Shown here in pieces: positions 13,926 through 19,861 of a stretch of 19,861 nucleotides of DNA. The notes beneath the pieces were generated by a model that made no database searches, was not told where the DNA came from, and saw only the letters and a program-made list of their open reading frames with translations. Location of the stretch: contig CAMGSV010000022.1 of the NCBI GenBank assembly GCA_946061495.1, positions 1-19,861 of the forward strand, given 5' to 3'. The position numbers and the translations under genes were made by a program. Every line of letters begins with the position of its first letter. Position 1 is the stretch's first letter. This DNA comes from an uncultured Spirochaetales bacterium (GTDB taxonomy: Bacteria > Spirochaetota > Spirochaetia > Treponematales > Treponemataceae).

Positions 13926-15476
13926 TTAAATCTCGCTGTTTGCTAAGAAGCCCTGCATCAGCGTTACAAAGAGGTGGAGCTTTTTGTAGACTGCCACCGC
14001 TGTTTCCTTGATGTTGTAGTCGGCATAATGCTCCAGCTCCTTCCAGTTGATTACCAGCTCAGGATGAGGCTTGGCGTAGTCCTCCAACACCAGCTTCAGG
14101 TTGCGTGCAAAGGAAATGATGTCCTGTGTTCCAGCCACTAGAATGTCTCGGGCGGAGCTGTTGATATCTTTCAGCAGGGTGCGGATAATGTTGACTGCTT
14201 CCTTGTCCCGGTCACAACGTGCCAAGAGGGCTTTCAGCTTGTTGCTGATGGCACCACTTTCTGCCAGTGTCTCGTCAAATTCTACAATTTTGTTGGACAA
14301 CTCCAGCATCTGATGGTAGGCTTCTGACATGGGGGTGGAAAGGGTGGTGGTGGACCATTTTCCTCGAACCAGAATCAAGTCCGCCAACTCCCGCACGTCC
14401 TTCTTTACGTAGTCCAGCTGGAATGCCTTCATGTAGTTCATGGGCTGCTGGAAGGATAGGGAACCGATGTTCCGCCGCTCAAAGATGCCGCTCTGTTCCT
14501 CGGTATAGTATTTCATCCTGGCAATGGAGGTGGTGCCGAAGATGGAATTTACCAAAGAGTCAATCTTTGATGATTTTTGCTCGATCTGAATACGGGACAG
14601 GGTCTTTTCTGCCTCCTGACGAATGCTGTCGATGTATTTTTCTGTGATGTGCTCCTGACTCTTTGCCGGCTTTGTGAAATAGGCAGGATTCTGCTGAATC
14701 AGCTGGAGCATCATCTCAAAGACCCGGCTGGACTGCATGTCCTGAACTCTATTCATCAGACGGTTCCAGGTTCCCTTGGCTACAGGCTCAATGTCCTTGA
14801 GCTTTTTCAGCAGGGCAAACAGGTCATTCCAGTTATCGTACTCTGTGAGAGAATATGCGATTGAAAGGAAATCCTTCAGATCATCCACAATGTATCTGCC
14901 GGTAATGGCTTCGAACTGTGGGGTAATGGAGAAATTTCCTTCTTGCAGGGAAGAATCAAATTTCTTCAGCATGAAGAAATAATCATATTCACAAAAAGCC
15001 TTGAACAGCATCAGTTGGGAATACAGGGTGTCTATGCGGTTGATCATGGTGGCATCGAAATAGGTGAACAACGTCTCGCTCTTTTCCTTTACCTGAATCT
15101 TCAGCTGGTTCAAGGGCATGGACTTGGCCTCTGACAGGATGCTCTCCTCGGAAAGCTGATCCACCAAGTCCAAGTGCTTTTCTGTCATCATGAAGTTTAG
15201 AACCATGCGCTGATATATCTTTGGATTGGTGTTGGCCTGAAAGTAGATGCGACCAGGAGAAACTGTCTTGTATATTGTAAAGAAGGTCTTTGCAAAGGCA
15301 GGCAAAACTTCATCGGTACCATGCTTGTAGAACTTGTACTTTGTTTTTGAAAGTTCCTTCGCAATAATCTTCATTACCCGTCTTTTTTCTTGCTCCGGGT
15401 CACTGTTTTTGAAGAAGTTGTCCAGTAATCTTTGGAAGAACCCGCCGTTCTTTCCCTTGTCTTTTGAATCTGCCAT
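13926..15476 (-). CDS. Large helical cytosolic protein of unknown function (spirochaete-type)
   Basis: I do not recognise a characterised family in this 516-aa protein. It has no signal peptide and no membrane segment. It is rich in Lys, Asp, Phe and Leu and looks almost entirely alpha-helical. The N-terminus is a charged linker (ADSKDKGKNGG), followed by FFQRLLDNFFKN and a basic stretch (EKRRVMKIIAKELSKTKYKF). The middle contains an aromatic patch, FCEYDYFFMLKKFDSS. The C-terminal part has helices with DILVAGTQDIISFARNLKLVLEDY. Proteins of this size and character are, as far as I recall, found as uncharacterised genes in treponemes. I chose ATG 15476 over ATG 15506 because the promoter's -10 box lies between them. 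It is a single-gene unit with its own terminator. Confidence 0.85.
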   Translation of the reverse strand: MADSKDKGKNGGFFQRLLDNFFKNSDPEQEKRRVMKIIAKELSKTKYKFYKHGTDEVLPAFAKTFFTIYKTVSPGRIYFQANTNPKIYQRMVLNFMMTEKHLDLVDQLSEESILSEAKSMPLNQLKIQVKEKSETLFTYFDATMINRIDTLYSQLMLFKAFCEYDYFFMLKKFDSSLQEGNFSITPQFEAITGRYIVDDLKDFLSIAYSLTEYDNWNDLFALLKKLKDIEPVAKGTWNRLMNRVQDMQSSRVFEMMLQLIQQNPAYFTKPAKSQEHITEKYIDSIRQEAEKTLSRIQIEQKSSKIDSLVNSIFGTTSIARMKYYTEEQSGIFERRNIGSLSFQQPMNYMKAFQLDYVKKDVRELADLILVRGKWSTTTLSTPMSEAYHQMLELSNKIVEFDETLAESGAISNKLKALLARCDRDKEAVNIIRTLLKDINSSARDILVAGTQDIISFARNLKLVLEDYAKPHPELVINWKELEHYADYNIKETAVAVYKKLHLFVTLMQGFLANSEI

Positions 15477-15484
15477 AGTACTTA

Positions 15485-15514
15485 AATATACGACAAGTTT
15501 CACCATCGGGTCAA
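15485..15514 (-). promoter_or_regulatory. Promoter of the unknown 516-aa gene, predicting a leaderless start
   Basis: On the minus strand, TTGACC (15509-15514), an 18-nt spacer and TATATT (15485-15490). The ATG at 15476 follows 8 nt later with no Shine-Dalgarno sequence, so the mRNA should begin at or next to the start codon. Confidence 0.65.
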
Positions 15515-15572
15515 GATGGTAGAGGAAATAGGAGTATGAAGGAGGTAGCTTGGTGTGGATTTGTTGTAGGTT

Positions 15573-15600
15573 AAAAAAGCCGGGGAAAACTTCCCCGGCT
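15573..15600 (-). terminator. Intrinsic terminator of the LysM lipoprotein gene
   Basis: On the minus strand, AGCCGGGGAA (15591-15600) pairs perfectly with TTCCCCGGCT (15578-15587) around a 3-nt loop, followed by six T. It begins 6 nt after the stop codon. Confidence 0.93.
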
Positions 15601-15606
15601 ACCTTG

Positions 15607-16080
15607 CTAGAGCATGCTTGCTATCTTCAGCAGTTCATCTCGTGTTTTCGTTGCGGTGGCAGTCTTCTTGGTCTTATAGACATCTGCAATCTCTTGGAAG
15701 AATTTCTTCATATTCTGATGTGCGGAAGTGTCATTCAAATTCTTCTCTAAATTGGGCACGGTTAAAGCCATTCCTGGCTCAATCTTATCTGGATCAAGGA
15801 TGGTCTGGGAGGAAGCCAGCATAATCAGGGGAAAATAATAACCATTGTCCTTGCCATAAAACTCCTTGGCAATGCTGGAAAGGGTATCACCACTCTTCAC
15901 TTGATATTCCTTAGCTCCTTCCATAATAAGCACGTGATCAAAGTGGTTGTACACCTCTTCAAATGCTTGATCCAAATTTTCCTGAGTTGGGCCATTGTCT
16001 GCAGCGGATTGTGTGGGAGAACTCGCACACGAGACAAACAGTAGGCTGATTGCAACTAATGGCAATAAAAATCTCTTCAT
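15607..16080 (-). CDS. Small LysM-domain lipoprotein
   Basis: This 157-aa protein has a lipoprotein signal peptide ending LLFVSC, with the lipidated Cys at residue 18, so it should be membrane-anchored on the periplasmic side. A short acidic linker leads to one LysM domain (about 58-110: EYQVKSGDTLSSIAKEFYG, then IEPGMALTVPNL), which binds the glycan of peptidoglycan. The last 45 residues are helical and Lys/Thr-rich. There is no enzymatic domain, so it probably tethers the membrane to the wall or recruits partners. The ATG at 16080 follows AGGAG by 6-7 nt; an in-frame extension to 16125 would spoil the signal peptide and overlap the promoter. It is a single-gene unit, divergent from nfeD. 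Confidence 0.92.
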   Translation of the reverse strand: MKRFLLPLVAISLLFVSCASSPTQSAADNGPTQENLDQAFEEVYNHFDHVLIMEGAKEYQVKSGDTLSSIAKEFYGKDNGYYFPLIMLASSQTILDPDKIEPGMALTVPNLEKNLNDTSAHQNMKKFFQEIADVYKTKKTATATKTRDELLKIASML

Positions 16081-16116
16081 TCTACACTCCTTTGAGGATA
16101 ACAATCCTTTCCTTAT

Positions 16117-16145
16117 ATGATACAATTAAATGAGTGTTTTGACAA
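16117..16145 (-). promoter_or_regulatory. Promoter of the LysM lipoprotein gene
   Basis: On the minus strand, TTGTCA (16140-16145), a 17-nt spacer and TATCAT (16117-16122), each 5 of 6 to consensus. A leader of about 30 nt follows; it contains a small GGAT/ATCC hairpin just before the AGGAG ribosome site. Confidence 0.7.
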
Positions 16146-16205
16146 GGATTATCTTTCCATAAAATATGCTGGGTAAGCAGTAAAATATACTGAGAACTCT
16201 ACTCG

Positions 16206-16234
16206 TTGACAAAGCCAGGGCGGAATTATATATA
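16206..16234 (+). promoter_or_regulatory. Promoter of nfeD and the SPFH gene, predicting a leaderless start
   Basis: A perfect TTGACA (16206-16211), a 17-nt spacer and TATATA (16229-16234). The ATG at 16241 follows 6 nt later without a Shine-Dalgarno sequence. The TA repeat allows the -10 box to slide by 2 nt, which would still leave almost no leader. Confidence 0.7.
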
Positions 16235-16240
16235 TATGAT

Positions 16241-16726
16241 ATGGAAAGCTTACTTGGATACTTGCCCTGGTTTTGGCTTGGCCTGGTGGTCTTGTTCACC
16301 TTGATAGAGGTCTTTACCTTTGGTCTCACCACCGTCTGGTTTGCCCTGGGAGCCTTGGTGATGGTGTTTCTCTCGACACTTCCCATTCCCTTGGTTTGGC
16401 AGCTGTTGTTATTTCTGGCAATCTCATCGGTGCTGCTGGTTTTTACGAGGCCCCTTGCAATCAAGAAGCTGAAGGTGGGACGTGAGCGTACTAATACCGA
16501 CTCCCTCTTGGGCGCCAAGGCCCTGGTGATGAGGGACATCACTGAATTTGAGAGGGGCGTGGTGAAGGTTCATGGGATGGAGTGGTCTGCCTGTTCGGTG
16601 GACGGTGTTCCCTTGGTGCAGGATTCCGTCTGCATCATAGAGAGAATCGAGGGGGTCACTCTTTTCGTTCGGAAACAGGATGGGGAGGCAGAAACTGGTG
16701 CCCACCCCATGAAAAAGGATGTATAG
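16241..16726 (+). CDS. NfeD-like membrane protein
   Basis: This 161-aa protein is of the short NfeD type. It has two to three N-terminal membrane segments within residues about 8-68 (WFWLGLVVLFTLIEVFTFG, then a Leu/Val-rich stretch). A soluble OB-fold domain follows at about 85-150 (LLGAKALVMRDI, then GVVKVHGMEWSA and a final VTLFVRK). Short NfeD proteins are regularly encoded beside SPFH/stomatin genes and are thought to assist their assembly in the membrane; the long forms add a protease domain that is absent here. The SPFH gene begins 10 nt after its stop. The ATG at 16241 lies directly after the promoter. Confidence 0.92.
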   Translation: MESLLGYLPWFWLGLVVLFTLIEVFTFGLTTVWFALGALVMVFLSTLPIPLVWQLLLFLAISSVLLVFTRPLAIKKLKVGRERTNTDSLLGAKALVMRDITEFERGVVKVHGMEWSACSVDGVPLVQDSVCIIERIEGVTLFVRKQDGEAETGAHPMKKDV

Positions 16727-16735
16727 GAGGAGCGT

Positions 16736-17623
16736 ATGCTGTTGTACATTGTGATTGCCGTCACTGTTTTGGTTCTGGCAATTATCATCAAGAATATCCG
16801 TATTGTGCCCCAGTCCCAGGCTTTCATCATTGAGCGGCTGGGAGGCTACCTTGCCACCTGGGGGGTAGGCATCCACGTGAAGGTGCCCCTCATCGACCGG
16901 GTGGCAAACAAGGTGTCCTTGAAGGAGCGGGTGCTGGACTTCCAGCCCCAGCCGGTCATCACCAAGGACAACGTGACCATGATGATTGACACGGTGATCT
17001 ACTTCCAGATTACCGACCCCAAGCTCTACACCTATGGCGTGGAGAATCCCATGAGCGCCATCGAGAATCTGTCTGCCACCACCCTGCGGAACATCATCGG
17101 TGAGCTGGAGCTGGACGGTACCCTCACCAGTCGTGACGTCATCAACACCCGCATGCGGAGCATTCTGGACGAGGCCACGGATCCCTGGGGCATCAAGGTG
17201 AACCGGGTGGAGGTGAAGAACATCATTCCCCCTGCCACCATCCAGGAGGCAATGGAAAAGCAGATGCGGGCGGAACGGGAGCGACGTGAGTCCATCCTCA
17301 TTGCGGAGGGCCAGAAGCAGTCGGCCATCCTGGTGGCGGAGGGAAAGAAGGCCGCCATGATTCTGGAGGCAGAGGCGGAGAAGGAGGCGGCCATCCGCAA
17401 GGCAGAGGGAGAGGCGGAGGCAATCCTGGCCCTCCAGACTGCCACGGCGGAAGGCTTGGAGCGGATTAAGGCGGTGCATCCTGACGAGGGGTTGATACGT
17501 CTCAGGAGCCTGGAGGCTTTGGAAAAGGTTGCCGACGGCCAATCCACCAAGCTCATCATTCCCTCGGACCTGCAGGGACTGGCCGGCATGGTGGTGTCTG
17601 CCGCGGAGCTGCTGCGGAAGTGA
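16736..17623 (+). CDS. SPFH / band 7 (stomatin-like, QmcA-type) membrane scaffold protein
   Basis: This 295-aa protein has an N-terminal membrane anchor (about 1-18), then the SPFH domain beginning RIVPQSQAFIIERLGGYL (22-39). Conserved segments include VPLIDRV, LDFQPQPVITKDNVTM and the DPWGIKVNRVEVKNI motif (149-163). A long charged coiled coil occupies about 168-245 and repeats AEG and EAE units. A short hydrophobic tail ends the protein. SPFH proteins build large ring or cage oligomers that organise membrane domains and restrain proteases such as FtsH. The pairing with the preceding NfeD gene is the standard arrangement. GGAGGAG precedes the ATG. Length matches E. coli QmcA (about 305 aa). 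Confidence 0.95.
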   Translation: MLLYIVIAVTVLVLAIIIKNIRIVPQSQAFIIERLGGYLATWGVGIHVKVPLIDRVANKVSLKERVLDFQPQPVITKDNVTMMIDTVIYFQITDPKLYTYGVENPMSAIENLSATTLRNIIGELELDGTLTSRDVINTRMRSILDEATDPWGIKVNRVEVKNIIPPATIQEAMEKQMRAERERRESILIAEGQKQSAILVAEGKKAAMILEAEAEKEAAIRKAEGEAEAILALQTATAEGLERIKAVHPDEGLIRLRSLEALEKVADGQSTKLIIPSDLQGLAGMVVSAAELLRK

Positions 17624-17629
17624 CGGAGC

Positions 17630-17645
17630 GGGAGCGTCCACTCCC
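17630..17645. other. Short hairpin between convergent genes
   Basis: GGGAG (17630-17634) pairs with CTCCC (17641-17645) around 6 nt, in the 27-nt gap between the SPFH stop and the ChrA stop on the opposite strand. There is no T run on either side. It may act as a weak bidirectional terminator. Confidence 0.3.
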
Positions 17646-17650
17646 ACAAG

Positions 17651-18211
17651 CTACAGGAACAATATCCCGAACAGAGCCCCGGCTGCCACTACGGCGATGG
17701 GGCTTATTTTTGTTTTAAAGAGGACGATGCAGGCCAGGAGGTAGAAGGCCGCTGGGGGCAGCCTCACCAGCTGGTGCAGCTGTCCCGTCTCACGGAAGGC
17801 AGGAATGTTCAGTATGGCGATGACAAAGACCTGCACGGTCGCCACCAGCACCATACCGCTGGTGGCGGGCCGCAGTCCCGTGAAGGCGGCCTTTACCAGG
17901 GGCTTCTCCTGGAATCGATTGAAGAATCGGGCAATGAGCATGATGATGATGAGGGAGGGGAGCACCGTGGCCGCTGTGGTGGCGATTCCTCCTACCACAC
18001 CGTAGAGCTGGTAGCCGATGTAGGTGGCCATGTTAATGCCGATGGGGCCGGGAGTTGACTCCGAGATGGCCACCATGTTGTAGAACTGCTCCGAGGAGAT
18101 GAGTCCGCCCTCCACAATGGGGCCGTACATCAGGGTGATGGCTACCAGGCCGCCACCGATGGTAAAGAGGCCCACATAGAAAAAGGTGAGCATCAGGTGC
18201 AATAGGGTCAT
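17651..18211 (-). CDS. Chromate transporter family protein, second half-size subunit
   Basis: This 186-aa membrane protein is a single CHR domain. It has the paired signatures FTIGGGLVAI near the N-terminus and SESTPGPIGINMATYIGYQ further on, then several hydrophobic helices ending GALFGILFL. Short ChrA proteins occur as tandem pairs that probably form a heterodimer equal to one long ChrA. Some long ChrA proteins export chromate, but the natural substrate of many short pairs is unknown, so chromate resistance is not established here. I placed the start at ATG 18211, which has AGGAGGAG about 5 nt before it and overlaps the stop of the first subunit (ATGA). The frame extends to 18478, but that part lacks sequence resembling the family. 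Confidence 0.9.
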   Translation of the reverse strand: MTLLHLMLTFFYVGLFTIGGGLVAITLMYGPIVEGGLISSEQFYNMVAISESTPGPIGINMATYIGYQLYGVVGGIATTAATVLPSLIIIMLIARFFNRFQEKPLVKAAFTGLRPATSGMVLVATVQVFVIAILNIPAFRETGQLHQLVRLPPAAFYLLACIVLFKTKISPIAVVAAGALFGILFL

Positions 18212-18879
18212 GGATGCTCCTCCTGGGCTTTCTCTGTCTGGGGGGCGGTTTCTTGGGACTGCGTTTTCTCGGTGGAGGAGGCGCTTCCAGTGGCGGGAAG
18301 GTGCTGGGCAGTCTTCCTGGCCGCCATGGCTGCCACAAAGGAGGCGACAATACCGAGGAAGGCACTGACTGCAATCACCATGACAGAAGCCACGCCGAAG
18401 CAGTACATGGCCACAAAGGCAGCCAGCAGCAGGAACAGTCCCCACAGATTCTTCACCGCCTTCTTGCTGAAATCCCACACGGACTTGGTGAGGAGTGCCG
18501 CCACCGCCACATTGATTCCCGCCAGGGCCTTCTGCACCAACTGGATCTGGGAGAAGTTGCTGATGAACCGGGCGATGACCGTGATGATGATGATGGAGGG
18601 GGTGATGATGCCGGCAGTGGCCACAAGGGCGCCAAGGACTCCAGCCTTGTGGAAGCCGATGAAGGTGGCCACGTTCACGGCGATGATTCCTGGGGTGGAC
18701 TGGCCGATGGCGTAATAGTCCAGCATGGTTTCCTTGGTGGTCCAGCTCCGTTTTTCCGCCAGTTCCTGCTCCAGCATGGGAAGCATGGCATAGCCACCAC
18801 CGAAGGTTACGGCACCAATCTTGAAGAAGACAAAAAACAGTTCTCTCAGATCAGAAAGCTTGAATGCAGTGTCTTTCAT
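18208..18879 (-). CDS. Chromate transporter family protein, first half-size subunit
   Basis: This 223-aa CHR-domain membrane protein carries AVTFGGGYAMLPML at about 23-36 and GQSTPGIIAVNVATFIG further on, followed by several transmembrane helices. Its last 38 or so residues form a hydrophilic tail rich in Thr, Ser, Gln, Glu and Pro (SSTEKTQSQETAPQTEK), which is unusual for the family and absent from its partner. Translation is coupled to the second subunit by an ATGA overlap. I chose ATG 18879 over a GTG at 18897 because a good promoter places the transcript start at this ATG. Two different half-size subunits from one transcript support a heterodimer. Confidence 0.9.
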   Translation of the reverse strand: MKDTAFKLSDLRELFFVFFKIGAVTFGGGYAMLPMLEQELAEKRSWTTKETMLDYYAIGQSTPGIIAVNVATFIGFHKAGVLGALVATAGIITPSIIIITVIARFISNFSQIQLVQKALAGINVAVAALLTKSVWDFSKKAVKNLWGLFLLLAAFVAMYCFGVASVMVIAVSAFLGIVASFVAAMAARKTAQHLPATGSASSTEKTQSQETAPQTEKAQEEHP

Positions 18880-18887
18880 AGGTAGGG

Positions 18888-18916
18888 AGTATACCACTGC
18901 GGATATTTTTATACAA
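18888..18916 (-). promoter_or_regulatory. Promoter of the ChrA pair, predicting a leaderless start
   Basis: On the minus strand, TTGTAT (18911-18916, 4 of 6), a 17-nt spacer and TATACT (18888-18893, 5 of 6). The ATG at 18879 follows 8 nt later, and the intervening CCCTACCT offers no ribosome site. Confidence 0.6.
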
Positions 18917-18979
18917 CCTGAAGGTATCGTGTCTACTGTGCACCCACTGTGCCGTTGGCTTGTACTTCCCCGTAAGGGG

Positions 18980-19007
18980 AAAAAAAAGGCAACCTTTTAC
19001 GGTTGCC
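18980..19007 (-). terminator. Intrinsic terminator of tRNA-Asn
   Basis: On the minus strand, GGCAACC (19001-19007) pairs with GGTTGCC (18988-18994) around a 6-nt loop, followed by eight T. It starts 3 nt after the tRNA 3' end. A further small hairpin, CCCC/GGGG (18968-18979), lies just beyond. Confidence 0.92.
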
Positions 19008-19010
19008 GAG

Positions 19011-19083
19011 CGCCCCCTGCTGGGCTTGAACCAGCGACAAACGGATTAACAGTCCGTTGCTCTACCAACTGAGCTAAGGGAGC
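19011..19083 (-). tRNA. tRNA-Asn (anticodon GTT)
   Basis: The 73-nt gene folds as a full cloverleaf on the minus strand. The acceptor stem GCTCCCT pairs with AGGGGGC (one G-T pair); the D-arm is GCTC/GAGC; the anticodon stem ACGGA/TCCGT encloses CTGTTAA, giving anticodon GTT; the T-arm is GCTGG/CCAGC with loop TTCAAGC. The discriminator base is G. The 3' CCA is not encoded and must be added by the CCA-adding enzyme. It has its own promoter and terminator. Confidence 0.97.
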
Positions 19084-19109
19084 ATCATTCACTGCTGAAT
19101 GTATGAACG

Positions 19110-19138
19110 ATAATATATGACTTGAAAAAAAATGTCAA
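19110..19138 (-). promoter_or_regulatory. Promoter of tRNA-Asn
   Basis: On the minus strand, a perfect TTGACA (19133-19138), a 17-nt spacer beginning with eight T, and TATTAT (19110-19115). The predicted start is near 19103, about 20 nt before the mature tRNA 5' end. Confidence 0.8.
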
Positions 19139-19160
19139 GTGTATTTGGAGGAAAATATTA

Positions 19161-19823
19161 TTATTTCATCATAATAGCTCCCGTTGGAAGGAGGCCTTGG
19201 GGTGCAAGGATATAATGCATGGGGACATCTGTTTTTTCAACAGGGAGGGTCTCTTGAATTTGGCAGGAATAGGCTACACCAATGAAAAACGGACCGGAGG
19301 AGGGGACTGCTCCAACCTTTTGAAGGGATTTGTCATCTCTGATTCGTGGTATCCTTTGGAGGTACCTGTCGTAAAATCCTTTTCCCCTTCCAAGACGTTG
19401 TCCTTGGAGGGTAAAGGCCAGCGCCGGCACCAGCACAAGGGTGCTATCCGGCAACTGCTGAATGTCAAGCTGTGGAAGGGACGGGATTGGCTCGAGGATG
19501 CCAAAGGCGCCGGTTTTCACTTGGTTCAGGTAGGGACGCTGGTTGTCCAGCCGGTAAAATTCCATGGAACAATCATGAGGATTGCATTTTGGCAGGGCCA
19601 AGCGCTTTCCGGCTACCATAGCCTCGTGTATGAGCGAATGGAGGGAAAATTCATTTTTTGTGGCGACATAAGCCAGTATGGTGGTGGATGTTTTGTAGAG
19701 CTCTGACTCCAGTAGTAACTGGATAGCCTGATCCTGTTGGGAGGATAGTTGGCTGCTGGACTGGGTGTCTATGAGGCTTTTGATTCTCCTGCGGAAGGCT
19801 GCTTTCTTGTCACGGATTGTCAT
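19161..19823 (-). CDS. 5-formyltetrahydrofolate cyclo-ligase (5,10-methenyl-THF synthetase)
   Basis: This 220-aa cytosolic enzyme uses ATP to turn 5-formyl-THF into 5,10-methenyl-THF, returning stored folate to the one-carbon pool. The defining motif LVPALAFTLQGQRLGRGKGF with YDRYL lies at about 131-155, including GRGKGFYDR. Other matches are the basic N-terminus (RDKKAAFRRRI), the ALPKC strand, the GAFGILEP loop (105-112) and the DVPMHYILAPQG ending (199-210), equivalent to the usual HDVPMD-type segment. Length is slightly above the usual 180-200 aa. The ATG at 19823 lacks a clear Shine-Dalgarno. No terminator follows, and the tRNA-Asn gene with its own promoter lies 77 nt downstream. Confidence 0.93.
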   Translation of the reverse strand: MTIRDKKAAFRRRIKSLIDTQSSSQLSSQQDQAIQLLLESELYKTSTTILAYVATKNEFSLHSLIHEAMVAGKRLALPKCNPHDCSMEFYRLDNQRPYLNQVKTGAFGILEPIPSLPQLDIQQLPDSTLVLVPALAFTLQGQRLGRGKGFYDRYLQRIPRIRDDKSLQKVGAVPSSGPFFIGVAYSCQIQETLPVEKTDVPMHYILAPQGLLPTGAIMMK

Positions 19824-19842
19824 GGAATCATCATATCAAATA

Positions 19843-19860
19843 ATTATACTGTTTAACAGT
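19843..19860 (-). promoter_or_regulatory. -10 box and adjoining palindrome upstream of the cyclo-ligase gene
   Basis: On the minus strand a perfect TATAAT (19843-19848) lies 19 nt before the ATG. The spacer directly upstream of it is a 13-bp palindrome, ACTGTTTAACAGT (19848-19860; 6-bp arms and one central base). The -35 box would fall outside the window. A palindrome in the spacer is a classic repressor site, but the regulator is unknown. Confidence 0.4.
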
Positions 19861-19861
19861 T

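Noticed and set aside
15536..15574. A 12-codon ORF preceded by TAGGAG between the unknown gene and the LysM gene
   Set aside because: The spacing from TAGGAG to the ATG is too short, there is no promoter, and it ends in the neighbouring terminator; such short frames are expected by chance.
16424..17647. A 407-aa open frame antisense to nfeD and the SPFH gene
   Set aside because: It spans two well-identified plus-strand genes and has the low-complexity His/Gly/Leu composition of an antisense shadow.
18212..18478. An 89-residue N-terminal extension of the second ChrA subunit
   Set aside because: The extra part is Cys/Arg-rich and unlike the family, overlaps the first subunit in another frame, and the ATG at 18211 has a strong ribosome site.
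17651..18879. Chromate resistance locus
   Set aside because: The family match is clear, but there is no chrB-type regulator and no evidence of substrate; only the family name is supported.

Overview
The window looks like chromosomal DNA of a free-living or host-associated spirochaete, most likely Treponema-like (Spirochaetota). This is inference from gene content: a class B penicillin-binding protein with a C-terminal PASTA domain, a Maf-type (DUF115) protein of the kind linked to flagellin glycosylation, a MetQ whose signal peptide ends in Ala followed by three glycines with no lipobox cysteine, paired half-size ChrA proteins, and a large helical cytosolic protein I can only compare with uncharacterised spirochaete proteins. 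By eye the DNA is moderately GC-rich, except for an AT-richer hicAB patch and the extreme left edge. No transposase, integrase, phage gene or CRISPR array is visible.

Layout, left to right. (1) 1-252: the 3' end of an unidentified + strand ORF carrying an 11-G tract, then a 13-bp hairpin. (2) 253-5132, minus strand: a probable operon read as LysM/M23 endopeptidase, small zinc-ribbon protein, beta-propeller plus degenerate polysaccharide deacetylase, aroC. (3) 5143-9502, plus strand, divergent: lepB, PASTA-PBP (ftsI-like) and a DUF115/Maf gene, coupled by overlapping stops and starts. (4) 9575-10414: tpiA with its own promoter and terminator. (5) 10421-10926: a hicAB-like toxin-antitoxin pair between two look-alike promoters. 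(6) 10979-13868: the methionine importer metN, metI and metQ; metQ has a separate strong promoter. (7) 13870-15514, minus: the unknown 516-aa protein. (8) 15573-16145, minus: a small LysM lipoprotein. (9) 16206-17623, plus: nfeD and an SPFH/band 7 gene. (10) 17651-18916, minus: two tandem half-size ChrA genes. (11) 18980-19138, minus: tRNA-Asn(GTT) with promoter and terminator. (12) 19161-19823, minus: 5-formyltetrahydrofolate cyclo-ligase.

Functionally the window is rich in cell-envelope work (M23 endopeptidase, signal peptidase I, PBP, LysM lipoprotein, NfeD/SPFH), plus core metabolism (chorismate, triose-phosphate, folate salvage) and methionine uptake. No stretch longer than 300 bases lacks a gene.

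The most notable patterns are these. Five genes have a sigma70-like promoter whose -10 box lies only 6-8 nt before an ATG with no Shine-Dalgarno sequence, predicting leaderless mRNAs. A deacetylase-family protein has lost nearly all metal and catalytic residues but sits in an operon with an intact peptidoglycan hydrolase. A hicAB insertion is flanked by duplicated promoter sequence and its HicB lacks a DNA-binding tail. A poly-G tract lies at the end of a reading frame and could be phase-variable. All promoter, terminator and motif calls are by eye.
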